NCBI GenBank assembly: GCA_036268405.1
Contig: DATAUF010000029.1
Coordinates: forward strand, 1-23,090
From: DASZTV01 sp036268405
GTDB taxonomy: Bacteria > Actinomycetota > Actinomycetes > JAFAQI01
DNA: 23,090 nucleotides
Direction of reading: 5' to 3'
Notes under the pieces: model-generated
The model's input: only the letters and a program-made list of their open reading frames with translations
What the model was told of the DNA's origin: nothing
Databases searched by the model: none
Shown here: one piece after another, positions 14,512-20,928 of the stretch
Numbering within the stretch: position 1 is the first letter of the stretch
Layout: each line of letters starts with the position of its first letter
Position numbers and translations under genes: made by a program

Positions 14512-14715
14512 CTAGACCGAGCGCTGGCTCGGGACGCCGGCAAGCAGCGCCCGAACCTCGGTCTCGCGATAGCGGCGGTGGCCGCCGAGCGTTCGGATCG
14601 AGGTGAGCTTGCCCGCCTTCGCCCACCGCGTGACGGTCTTGGGATCGACACGGAACATCGTCGCGACCTCTGCGGGGGTGAGCAGGGATTCGACGTCTGC
14701 GGTACGGGTAGTCAT
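14512..14715 (-). CDS. bldC: BldC, small MerR-like DNA-binding developmental regulator
   Basis: A 67-residue protein that is nearly a single winged helix-turn-helix. The segments LLTPAEVATMFRVDPKTVTR, WAKAGKLTSIRTLGGHRRYR and VRALLAG match, from memory, S. coelicolor BldC (68 residues) at almost every position. BldC binds DNA head-to-tail at direct repeats and controls entry into development in Streptomyces; homologues also occur in non-developing actinomycetes. The frame is open further upstream. ATG at 14715 is chosen from the BldC N-terminus and a GGAG about 9 nt upstream. The gene before it on the same strand is the conserved hypothetical at 14907-15758, as in Streptomyces. Tandem hairpins follow the stop. 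A repeat cluster lies in the 190-bp upstream region. Confidence 0.96.
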   Translation of the reverse strand: MTTRTADVESLLTPAEVATMFRVDPKTVTRWAKAGKLTSIRTLGGHRRYRETEVRALLAGVPSQRSV

Positions 14716-14826
14716 CTTCGGATACTCCGTTCTGGGGACCGTGGAAACGCGGTCGAGTCCATGGTGAAGATGTCTCGGGATATCCGGTATGGCCCATCGG
14801 GACCATCTTTCGCCCCCCGAGTAACT

Positions 14827-14865
14827 AGTCCGATAAGTCCGATACGCCCGCCGACAAGTCCGGAC
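14827..14865. repeat. Direct-repeat cluster upstream of bldC
   Basis: AGTCCGATA occurs twice head-to-tail (14827-14835 and 14836-14844). A near copy AGTCCGGAC begins at 14857, 21 bp after the second, about two helical turns. The cluster is 112-150 bp upstream of the bldC start, in a 191-bp gap. Evenly spaced head-to-tail repeats suggest a regulator binding site. No clear -35/-10 pair could be fitted. Confidence 0.45.
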
Positions 14866-14906
14866 AAGCGGGACGACTCCACCGGCAGCCGCTGCGATGG
14901 AGGACG

Positions 14907-15758
14907 TCAGTTGGCATGCTCGAGCGAGGCGACCGAACGCCAGCGGCTCAGCACCCGCTCGTAGCACTGGCCCGCGGACTGCAGGTCTCCGGCCATGAGC
15001 CGCTCGAGGGCCTCATTGACGTCCGCCACCGAGACGTCCTCGGACAGCGCATCGTCGTTGACCAGATGCACCAGGCCGCCGTAGTCGAGCTCCACCAGGG
15101 AGTGCGGATGGAAATCCTCCAGCCACCGTCCGATGTCCTCGATCGCCGAGGTGGCTGGGCCGTCTCCGAAGATCCGCTGCACGACCCGCAGCGCCTTCGC
15201 GATGCGCCGCCTCGCCCGCGACATCGCGGTCAGATAGACCATCGCGCGGTCCAACCCACCGGTTGAGCCGGTACGCCGCTCACCGAGGACCAGCCGGCGC
15301 TCGCTCGCCTCGAAGGCCAGGAACCACGACACCGGAACCTGCCAGGTCGCGGTGATGATCCCCGCCTTCAGCTCGGGGTTCGTCGCCCGCCACACGTCGC
15401 GGGCATCCTCGGCCGCCGCGCTGAGGATGGCGGGGAAGAACGCCTCACGCAGCTCGTCGGGCAGCTGGGACTGGAAGCTGTCCATCGCGTCCCATGCCCG
15501 AAGCTGCAACCGCCACGGGCAGACGTAGGTCAATCCGTCGAGCTCACGGACGTAGGCGTGTTCGGCGCCTGCGGACAGGTCCAGGCGTGGCGGGATGGCA
15601 AGGACCGCAGCCAGCGCGACCTCGTGTTCGCGCTCCATCTGCACCGGGCGGCTCGGCACGTCACCGGCCGAGATGTAGTCCTGCCAACGCGTCCGCTCGG
15701 CCTCAGCAAGTCCCGACAGCGGCTCGTACACCCGCAGATGCGCGGAGTACCCCATCAC
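14907..15758 (-). CDS. Conserved actinobacterial hypothetical protein (bldC neighbour)
   Basis: A 283-residue soluble protein without signal peptide or membrane segment. It begins MMGYSAHLRVYEPLSGLAEAE. It then has a beta/alpha section containing LDGLTYVCPWRLQLRAWDAMD and a helical C-terminal half ending in LERLMAGDLQSAGQCYERVL. I recognise it as the protein encoded between bldC and vdh in Streptomyces; no function is known to me. The start is GTG at 15758 or ATG at 15755; an AGGA lies 8-11 nt upstream of the GTG. It diverges from the amino-acid dehydrogenase, with at most 43 bp between starts, so the promoters overlap. Confidence 0.85.
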   Translation of the reverse strand: MMGYSAHLRVYEPLSGLAEAERTRWQDYISAGDVPSRPVQMEREHEVALAAVLAIPPRLDLSAGAEHAYVRELDGLTYVCPWRLQLRAWDAMDSFQSQLPDELREAFFPAILSAAAEDARDVWRATNPELKAGIITATWQVPVSWFLAFEASERRLVLGERRTGSTGGLDRAMVYLTAMSRARRRIAKALRVVQRIFGDGPATSAIEDIGRWLEDFHPHSLVELDYGGLVHLVNDDALSEDVSVADVNEALERLMAGDLQSAGQCYERVLSRWRSVASLEHAN

Positions 15759-15801
15759 GCGGCCATCCTGCCACGACCGGTTGCGACGTAGCCTGCCCGG
15801 C

Positions 15802-16872
15802 GTGGGCGTCTTCGCGGAGGCGACGGGTCATGAGCAGGTCGTGTTCTGCCACGACGCGGCCAGCGGGCTCCGCGCGATCATCGCGATCTACTCCACCGCG
15901 CTCGGACCGGCTCTCGGCGGAACTCGGTTCTATCCGTATGCCGATGAGGACGCCGCGCTCGCTGATGTCCTCGACCTGTCGCGCGCGATGGCCTACAAGA
16001 ACGCAGTTGCCGGTCTGCCGCACGGCGGCGGCAAGGCCGTCATCATCGGTGACCCCGCCACCGACAAGACAGCGGCAAAGCTGCGCGCCTACGGCCGCTT
16101 CGTCGCGTCACTCGGCGGTCGCTACTACACGGCCTGCGACGTCGGGACCTACGTCGCGGACATGGACGTCGTGGCGGAGGAGTGCGACTACACGACCGGG
16201 CGGTCGCCGTCGAACGGCGGCGCCGGGGACTCGTCCGTACTGACGGCGTTCGGTGTCTTCCAGGGGATGCGGGCGGCTGCCGCGGCGGTGTGGGGCAACC
16301 CCTCGCTCAATGGCCGGCGCGTGGGGATTGCCGGGATCGGGAAGGTAGGCCGCCGGCTCGTCGGGCACCTGAACGATGACGGGGCGACCGCAGTCGTCAG
16401 CGACGTCGACAGCGACGCGATCGCGACGCTGCACGCGACCTACCCGTCGGTGGATGCCGTCGCCCCCGCGGATCTCGCCGACCAGCAGATGGACGTCTTC
16501 TCCCCCTGTGCGCTCGGCCACGCCTTGACCGATGACGTCGTGGAGCGACTACGGGCCGAGATCGTGTGCGGTGGGGCCAACAACCAGCTCGCCCATCCGG
16601 GCATCGAGACTCGTCTCGCCGAGCGGAAGATCCTCTACGTGCCTGACTATGTCGTGAACGCGGGCGGCGTGATCCAGGTCGCGGACGAGGTTCTCGGCTA
16701 CGACGAGGCGAGAGCCCACGCGAAAGCAGCCGAGATCTACGACACAACCGCCCGGATCCTGGCCCAGGCGGCCGCCGAAGGCGTCGCTCCCTCAACCGCG
16801 GCCGACCGGCTCGCCGAGGGCCGGATGGCGACGGCCGGTGCAGGGCGGGCGCTGCGCCTCCCCGGGCGCTGA
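15802..16872 (+). CDS. vdh: Leu/Val/Phe-type amino-acid dehydrogenase (valine dehydrogenase-like)
   Basis: A 356-residue NAD-dependent Glu/Leu/Phe/Val dehydrogenase. Substrate residues are in TALGPALGGTRFYPY, AYKNAVAGLPHGGGKAVI (Lys66 and Lys78) and CDVGTYVADMD. The Rossmann fold starts at GIAGIGKVGRRL. It should deaminate branched-chain amino acids to oxo-acids with NAD. The valine preference is inferred from synteny with Streptomyces vdh; leucine dehydrogenase is possible. GTG at 15802 is preferred to TTG at 15781. TAGCCT (15789-15794) sits 7 nt before the GTG, as expected for the -10 of a leaderless transcript. There is no Shine-Dalgarno for either. It diverges from the hypothetical gene upstream. 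Confidence 0.92.
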   Translation: MGVFAEATGHEQVVFCHDAASGLRAIIAIYSTALGPALGGTRFYPYADEDAALADVLDLSRAMAYKNAVAGLPHGGGKAVIIGDPATDKTAAKLRAYGRFVASLGGRYYTACDVGTYVADMDVVAEECDYTTGRSPSNGGAGDSSVLTAFGVFQGMRAAAAAVWGNPSLNGRRVGIAGIGKVGRRLVGHLNDDGATAVVSDVDSDAIATLHATYPSVDAVAPADLADQQMDVFSPCALGHALTDDVVERLRAEIVCGGANNQLAHPGIETRLAERKILYVPDYVVNAGGVIQVADEVLGYDEARAHAKAAEIYDTTARILAQAAAEGVAPSTAADRLAEGRMATAGAGRALRLPGR

Positions 16873-16973
16873 TATCGTGGCGAATGATCCGGCATGCCGG
16901 GTCGGTTGCCACCACCGAAACAACTTCCGTATCGCCACCGGCTGGCCCGGGGCGCAACGAGGGGGTCGAGCCA

Positions 16974-17183
16974 ATGGGGCGCGGCCGTGCAAAGGCCAAG
17001 CAGACGAAGGTCGCCCGCGAGCTGAAGTACTCCAGCGGCGGGACCGACCTCGATCGTCTCGCGCAGGAGCTTGCCGCCGAGCGTGGCAGCAACGGCTCCG
17101 CGATCATCGCCACGTCGTCGTCCACTGAGGACGAAGACGAGGAGTACGTCGATCCCTACGCGGATGACGACGAGGACGAGTAG
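16974..17183 (+). CDS. DUF3073 domain protein
   Basis: A 69-residue protein beginning MGRGRAKAKQTKVAREL, the DUF3073 signature, with YSSGGTDLDRLAQEL next. The C-terminal third is very acidic (EDEDEEYVDPYADDDEDE). The head is basic and the tail is acidic, so it may bind nucleic acid or a protein partner; the function is unknown. The frame is open to 16884, but ATG at 16974 is preceded by GAGGGGG at a proper distance and matches the family start. It follows the dehydrogenase by 101 bp and is convergent with purM, as in Streptomyces. Confidence 0.93.
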   Translation: MGRGRAKAKQTKVARELKYSSGGTDLDRLAQELAAERGSNGSAIIATSSSTEDEDEEYVDPYADDDEDE

Positions 17184-17195
17184 TCCTCAGATCGC

Positions 17196-17247
17196 TCAAC
17201 CCCAAAACAGGTAGGTCAACCCCAAAACAGGTAGGTCAACCCCAAAA
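17196..17247. repeat. 20-bp tandem repeat, 2.6 copies
   Basis: The unit begins TCAACCCCAAAACAG and ends GTAGG. It is repeated exactly at 17196-17215 and 17216-17235, with a partial third copy to 17247. It starts 12 bp after the DUF3073 stop, in the convergent gap before purM. It does not encode anything recognisable. Confidence 0.85.
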
Positions 17248-17314
17248 GCGCAACTACCAGGGGACGGCTCACGCTTTCGGGCGCTTTTCGCTGCCCGCCT
17301 GCGGTGCGCTGTTG

Positions 17315-17401
17315 GCCAAGCAAAGCTCCTTTGCATGGCAACTGACGGGGGCAAAGCGGCTTTACGTGGAGGTTTTGCCAGGCAAAGCCGCTTTGCTTGG
17401 C
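17315..17401. repeat. Imperfect long inverted repeat with CAAAGC motifs
   Basis: The arms 17315-17341 and 17375-17401 match as reverse complements at 24 of 27 positions around a 33-bp spacer. The outermost 12 bp are perfect (GCCAAGCAAAGC / GCTTTGCTTGGC). The spacer and right arm each contain a smaller palindrome: GCAAAGCGGCTTT (17351-17363) and GCAAAGCCGCTTTGC (17382-17396). The cluster lies between DUF3073 and purM and ends 22 bp from the purM stop. It may be a bidirectional terminator or a copy of a dispersed repeat family. Confidence 0.7.
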
Positions 17402-17422
17402 AGGTTCTTTGCCCTTCCGTTC

Positions 17423-18427
17423 TTAGCTGGTCTCGATCTCTCCACAAACCCAGGCTTCGAGCCCACGGGCTTTCAGGTGGTCCATCGCTGCTTGGGCGGC
17501 TGGCTCCGGGAGGACGGCAACCATCCCGACGCCCCGGTTGAAGGTGCGCTCCATCTCCTCCGGCGCAACCTGGCCCCGCTGGGCGATCAGGTCGAAGATC
17601 GGGCCTGGCGTCCAGGACGAGAAGTCGATCTTGGCTTCGAGGCCCTCCGGGAGAACGCGCGCGAGGTTCGCCGTGAGGCCACCGCCGGTCACGTGTGAGA
17701 GGGCGTGGATCTCGGTCGCCGCGATCAGGCTGAGGCAGTCCTTCGCGTAGATCCGGGTCGGGGTGAGCAGCACCTCGCCCAGCGCCTCACCCAGGTCGGC
17801 GGTCGAGTCGAGCGGGATCTTCGCGACCGTCAGCAGCACATGGCGGGCGAGGGAGTAGCCGTTGGAATGCAGGCCGCTGGAAGGCATCGCCACGACAACA
17901 TCGCCGGCCTTCACCCGCTGCGGTCCGAGCAGCTCGGCTTCGCTCACCATCCCGGTCGCGGCGCCGGCGAGGTCGTACTCATCCGGCTCGAGCAAGCCGG
18001 GGTGCTCCGCGGTCTCGCCGCCGATCAGCGCGCAACCCGCCATGGCGCAGCCCGCGTCGATGCCCGCGACGATGTCGGCGATCCGCTCGGGTACGACCTG
18101 GCCGCACGCGATGTAGTCGGTCATGAACAGCGGCTCCGCGCCGCAGACCACGATGTCGTCGACGACCATGCCGACGAGGTCCTGGCCGATCGTGTCGTGG
18201 CGGTCCATCGCCTGCGCGATCGCGACCTTCGTCCCGACGCCGTCCGTCGACGTGGCGAGCATCCGACCGCCGTCGATCCGGAAGAGCCCGGCGAATCCAC
18301 CGAGTCCGCCGACGACCTCAGGTCGAGTCGATGTCAGCCGGCTCCGGATCAGCTCGACCGCACGGTCGCCCGCCTCGATGGAGACCCCCGCTGCCGCGTA
18401 GGTAGCGGCTCCTTCGACTGAGGTCAC
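17423..18427 (-). CDS. purM: Phosphoribosylformylglycinamidine cyclo-ligase
   Basis: A 334-residue AIR synthetase, the fifth step of de novo purine synthesis: FGAM plus ATP gives AIR. The motifs are clear: TYAAAGVSIEAGDRAVE at the start, the ATP-binding stretch STDGVGTKVAIAQ, and VDDIVVCGAEPLFMTDYIA. Further on are IGGETAEHPG, SSGLHSNGYSLAR, HVTGGGL and a final FNRGVGMV. Length is normal for the family and nothing is missing. The GTG start at 18427 overlaps the purF stop in GTGA, so purM is translated with purF. Adjacent purF and purM agree with a purine operon. No PUR-box-type operator or riboswitch was seen. Confidence 0.98.
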   Translation of the reverse strand: MTSVEGAATYAAAGVSIEAGDRAVELIRSRLTSTRPEVVGGLGGFAGLFRIDGGRMLATSTDGVGTKVAIAQAMDRHDTIGQDLVGMVVDDIVVCGAEPLFMTDYIACGQVVPERIADIVAGIDAGCAMAGCALIGGETAEHPGLLEPDEYDLAGAATGMVSEAELLGPQRVKAGDVVVAMPSSGLHSNGYSLARHVLLTVAKIPLDSTADLGEALGEVLLTPTRIYAKDCLSLIAATEIHALSHVTGGGLTANLARVLPEGLEAKIDFSSWTPGPIFDLIAQRGQVAPEEMERTFNRGVGMVAVLPEPAAQAAMDHLKARGLEAWVCGEIETS

Positions 18428-20052
18428 GGGCGAGACAAAGCGTCAGACGCGCCGACTCCCGGCAGCAGGGGTTCATATGCCTCGTCGACACCTGCGTCGG
18501 ACGCAGGCGGAGCGTCGGGCTCGACCACACGCGAGATGCCCTCGAGCATGTGCTTGCCGAGCAGCTCGGGTGCCGGCAGATCGATCGGGTACTCGCCATC
18601 GAAGCAGGCACGACACAACCGGTCGTTAGGGATGGTCGTCGAGGAGACGAGCTCCTCAAGTGAGATGTAGCCGAGGGAGTCGGCGCCGATCGAGGCGCAG
18701 ACCTGTTCGACCGTCAGGCCGTTGGCGATCAGCTCGGCGCGGGTCGCGAAGTCAATGCCGTAGAAGCAAGGCCACTGCACCGGCGGAGACGAGATCCGCA
18801 CGTGCACCTCGGCCGCACCTGCCTCGCGCAGCATCCGCACGAGCGCACGCTGGGTGTTGCCGCGCACGATCGAGTCGTCGACAACAACCAGTCGCTTCCC
18901 TGCGATGGCGGACCGCAGCGGGTTGAGCTTCAGCCGGATGCCGAGCTGGCGGATGGTGTTTGACGGCTGGATGAAGGTCCGGCCGACGTAGGCGTTCTTC
19001 ACCAGGCCGATGCCGTAGGGGATTCCGCTCGCCTCGGCGTATCCGACGGCAGCGGGGGTGCCGCTCTCGGGCACCGGGATGACCAGGTCGGCGTCGACCG
19101 GATGCTCCTTGGCGAGCCGGCGACCGACCTCGACGCGGGTCTCCTGCACCGAACGACCGGCGATCGACGTGTCCGGTCGCGCGAGATAGACGTACTCGAA
19201 CAGGCAACCTTTGGGCGTCGCCTCGGCGAAACGCTGCGAGCGAAGGCCGTGCTCATCGATGGCGACGAGCTCGCCGGGCTCTATCTCCCGGACGAAGGAA
19301 GCTCCCACGATGTCCAGCGCCGCACTCTCACTCGCGACGACCCAGCCGCGCTCGAGCCGGCCCAGCACCAGCGGCCGGACACCGTGCGCGTCGCGGGCGG
19401 CGTAGATCGTGTGCTCATCCATGAAGACGAGCGAGAACGCGCCCACGAGCAGCGGCAGCACCTGCATCGCGGCGGCCTCCAGCGAGAGGTCCTGGAAACC
19501 GGCGAGCATCTCGGTGATCAGGTCGGAGTCACTCGTGGCGCGGGGTTCCGCTGACGGCGTCGTCAGGTCGCGCCCGATCTTTGCGGCGAGCTCTGCGGTG
19601 TTGGTCAGGTTGCCGTTGTGTCCGAGCGCGATCCCCCCACCCTGCGGCGAGTGCCGGTAGGACGGCTGGGCGTTCTCCCAGGTGCAGGCGCCGGTCGTCG
19701 AGTAGCGGTTGTGCCCGATCGCCAGGTGACCGGTCATCGCGCCGAGCGTCGGCTCGTCGAAGACCTGTGCCACCAGGCCGAGGTCCTTGTAGACGACAAC
19801 CGCGCGGCCGTCGGAGACCGCCATGCCCGCCGCCTCCTGGCCACGGTGCTGCAGCGCGTAAAGGCCGTAGTAGGTGAGCTTTGCCACCTCTTCGCCCGGC
19901 GCCCACACGCCGAACACACCACAGGCGTCCTTCGGCCCCGCCTCGTCAGGAATGTCCGAGTAATCGGCACCCGGCACGAGGTCATCGCCGTGGGTACGGC
20001 TGGGCTGGGTACGAAGGGGCACTGAAGGGAAGTCGTCAGGGCGTGACGCCAC
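18424..20052 (-). CDS. purF: Amidophosphoribosyltransferase
   Basis: A 542-residue glutamine PRPP amidotransferase, the first committed step of purine synthesis (PRPP plus glutamine gives phosphoribosylamine). The nucleophile Cys44 is in KDACGVFGVWAPG. The preceding 43 residues would be a propeptide cleaved to expose the cysteine. GNLTN and YSTTGACTWENAQP follow in the glutaminase half. The PRPP site is VVVDDSIVRGNTQRALV. CRACFDGEYPIDLP near the end supplies two cysteines of the 4Fe-4S type known in Bacillus PurF. The frame is open to 20157. GTG at 20052 is chosen because AAGGAG lies exactly 7 nt upstream (20060-20065). The extreme C-terminus after the CRAC motif is about 50 residues, Asp/Pro-rich. 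Confidence 0.97.
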   Translation of the reverse strand: MASRPDDFPSVPLRTQPSRTHGDDLVPGADYSDIPDEAGPKDACGVFGVWAPGEEVAKLTYYGLYALQHRGQEAAGMAVSDGRAVVVYKDLGLVAQVFDEPTLGAMTGHLAIGHNRYSTTGACTWENAQPSYRHSPQGGGIALGHNGNLTNTAELAAKIGRDLTTPSAEPRATSDSDLITEMLAGFQDLSLEAAAMQVLPLLVGAFSLVFMDEHTIYAARDAHGVRPLVLGRLERGWVVASESAALDIVGASFVREIEPGELVAIDEHGLRSQRFAEATPKGCLFEYVYLARPDTSIAGRSVQETRVEVGRRLAKEHPVDADLVIPVPESGTPAAVGYAEASGIPYGIGLVKNAYVGRTFIQPSNTIRQLGIRLKLNPLRSAIAGKRLVVVDDSIVRGNTQRALVRMLREAGAAEVHVRISSPPVQWPCFYGIDFATRAELIANGLTVEQVCASIGADSLGYISLEELVSSTTIPNDRLCRACFDGEYPIDLPAPELLGKHMLEGISRVVEPDAPPASDAGVDEAYEPLLPGVGASDALSRP

Positions 20053-20059
20053 CGACCGG

Positions 20060-20065
20060 CTCCTT
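20060..20065 (-). promoter_or_regulatory. Ribosome-binding site of purF
   Basis: AAGGAG on the minus strand, 7 nt before the GTG at 20052. It is the strongest Shine-Dalgarno near the gene and decides the start among several in-frame candidates up to 20157. Confidence 0.8.
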
Positions 20066-20092
20066 AGTCGTCGTCGACGCGGGACGTGCACA

Positions 20093-20098
20093 AGTCTA
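20093..20098 (-). promoter_or_regulatory. Candidate -10 element for purF
   Basis: TAGACT on the minus strand, the same hexamer as the tRNA-Phe candidate. It would give a transcript start near 20085 and a leader of about 33 nt. No recognisable -35 lies 16-18 bp upstream, so the assignment is weak. Confidence 0.3.
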
Positions 20099-20158
20099 GG
20101 GTGCGCGAGTCGCGTTTCGGCGGTGACGACAGGCGGTAAATCGGGAAGGGTCGACACA

Positions 20159-20887
20159 GTGCGGGTGCTGGTGGTCTACGGCTCGACCCGTGGCGGGACG
20201 GCCGGCCTGGCGCACATGGTTGCCGACTCATTCGCAACGCGGGGGATCTCCACCGATGTACGTCGCGCCGGCGACGTCCGGGAGGTCTCCGAGGCCGACG
20301 CCGTGGTGGTCGGGGGCGCGCTCTACAGCAACCGGTGGCACCCCGAAGCGGTCGCATTCGTCGGGCGGCATCGCACCGCGCTGCAGCAGCTGCCGGTGTG
20401 GTTCTTCTCCAGTGGACCGCTGGACGACTCGGCACGGTCTGGCTCATTCGCCGCGGTACCCCAGGTCAGCGGTCTCGCCCGCGAGATCGATATCCGCGGT
20501 CACATGACGTTCGGTGGCCTGCTCGACAAGCGCCCGAGCGGCCTGCTTGGAATGTTCGCGTGGGGACAGGAGGGCGACTTCCGCGACCGTCAGCAGGTCT
20601 CGGAGTGGGTGGAGCGGGTCGCGGCCGATCTGCACGGCGACGCCGCCCCGACGGTCCGGGTCGTCGGAACTGACGGGAGGCCAAAAGCAGCGGCTCCGCC
20701 GCCGAAGCCCGCACCCTTGTTGAAACACGAACCACCACCTGAAGCCGAGCCCGACCCAGAAACCGTGCCCGACCCAGAAACCGTGCCCGAGCCGGACAAG
20801 CCGAAGCGGCCGAGATTGCGGCGGTATCTCCACCTCGAGGAAGACACCGACGACGAAGGCCTCGACCTCTTCGACGAGACCTTTTAG
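20159..20887 (+). CDS. Flavodoxin-domain protein (HemG/protoporphyrinogen-oxidase-like) with acidic proline-rich tail
   Basis: A 242-residue protein. Residues 1-160 are a flavodoxin fold: MRVLVVYGSTRGGTAG carries the FMN phosphate loop (STRGGT). VVVGGALYSNRWHPEAVAFV and WFFSSGPLDD are typical of the flavodoxin_5/HemG-like group. Residues from about 175 form a disordered Pro/Glu/Asp tail with PDPETVPDPETVPEPD and a final acidic helix LEEDTDDEGLDLFDETF. The frame is open to 20123; GTG at 20159 is preferred because AAGGG lies 8 nt upstream and the flavodoxin strand begins at once. It diverges from purF with about 106 bp between starts. The partner protein and function are not known. Confidence 0.85.
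   Translation: MRVLVVYGSTRGGTAGLAHMVADSFATRGISTDVRRAGDVREVSEADAVVVGGALYSNRWHPEAVAFVGRHRTALQQLPVWFFSSGPLDDSARSGSFAAVPQVSGLAREIDIRGHMTFGGLLDKRPSGLLGMFAWGQEGDFRDRQQVSEWVERVAADLHGDAAPTVRVVGTDGRPKAAAPPPKPAPLLKHEPPPEAEPDPETVPDPETVPEPDKPKRPRLRRYLHLEEDTDDEGLDLFDETF
20750..20785 (+). repeat. 18-bp exact tandem duplication in the flavodoxin tail
   Basis: CCCGACCCAGAAACCGTG occurs twice without interruption. It encodes the PDPETV repeat. In-frame tandem copies suggest recent slippage in a disordered region. Confidence 0.9.
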
Positions 20888-20926
20888 CGCCGGCGAGACA
20901 TTCGGGGAGCGATGTGTCGCCGGCGC
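20887..20926. terminator. Bidirectional hairpin between the flavodoxin and DUF6351 genes
   Basis: GCGCCGGCGA (20887-20896) pairs perfectly with TCGCCGGCGC (20917-20926). The flanking GACA/TGTG can add weak pairs across a bulge. It begins at the last base of the flavodoxin stop and ends 3 bp from the stop of the convergent DUF6351 gene. Confidence 0.75.
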
Positions 20927-20928
20927 GG

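Noticed and set aside
13555..14964. Plus-strand open frame of 469 codons over the aminotransferase and bldC
   Set aside because: It crosses two well-supported minus-strand genes and two terminator hairpins.
14716..14967. N-terminal extension of BldC to 151 residues
   Set aside because: The extension overlaps the upstream gene and the direct-repeat cluster. The 67-residue form matches the known BldC start and has its own GGAG.
17196..17247. CCCCAAAA tandem repeats as a telomere-like or CRISPR sequence
   Set aside because: Units are 20 bp with no spacers, only 2.6 copies, and the location is in the middle of a conserved chromosomal block. The similarity to ciliate telomere repeats is chance.
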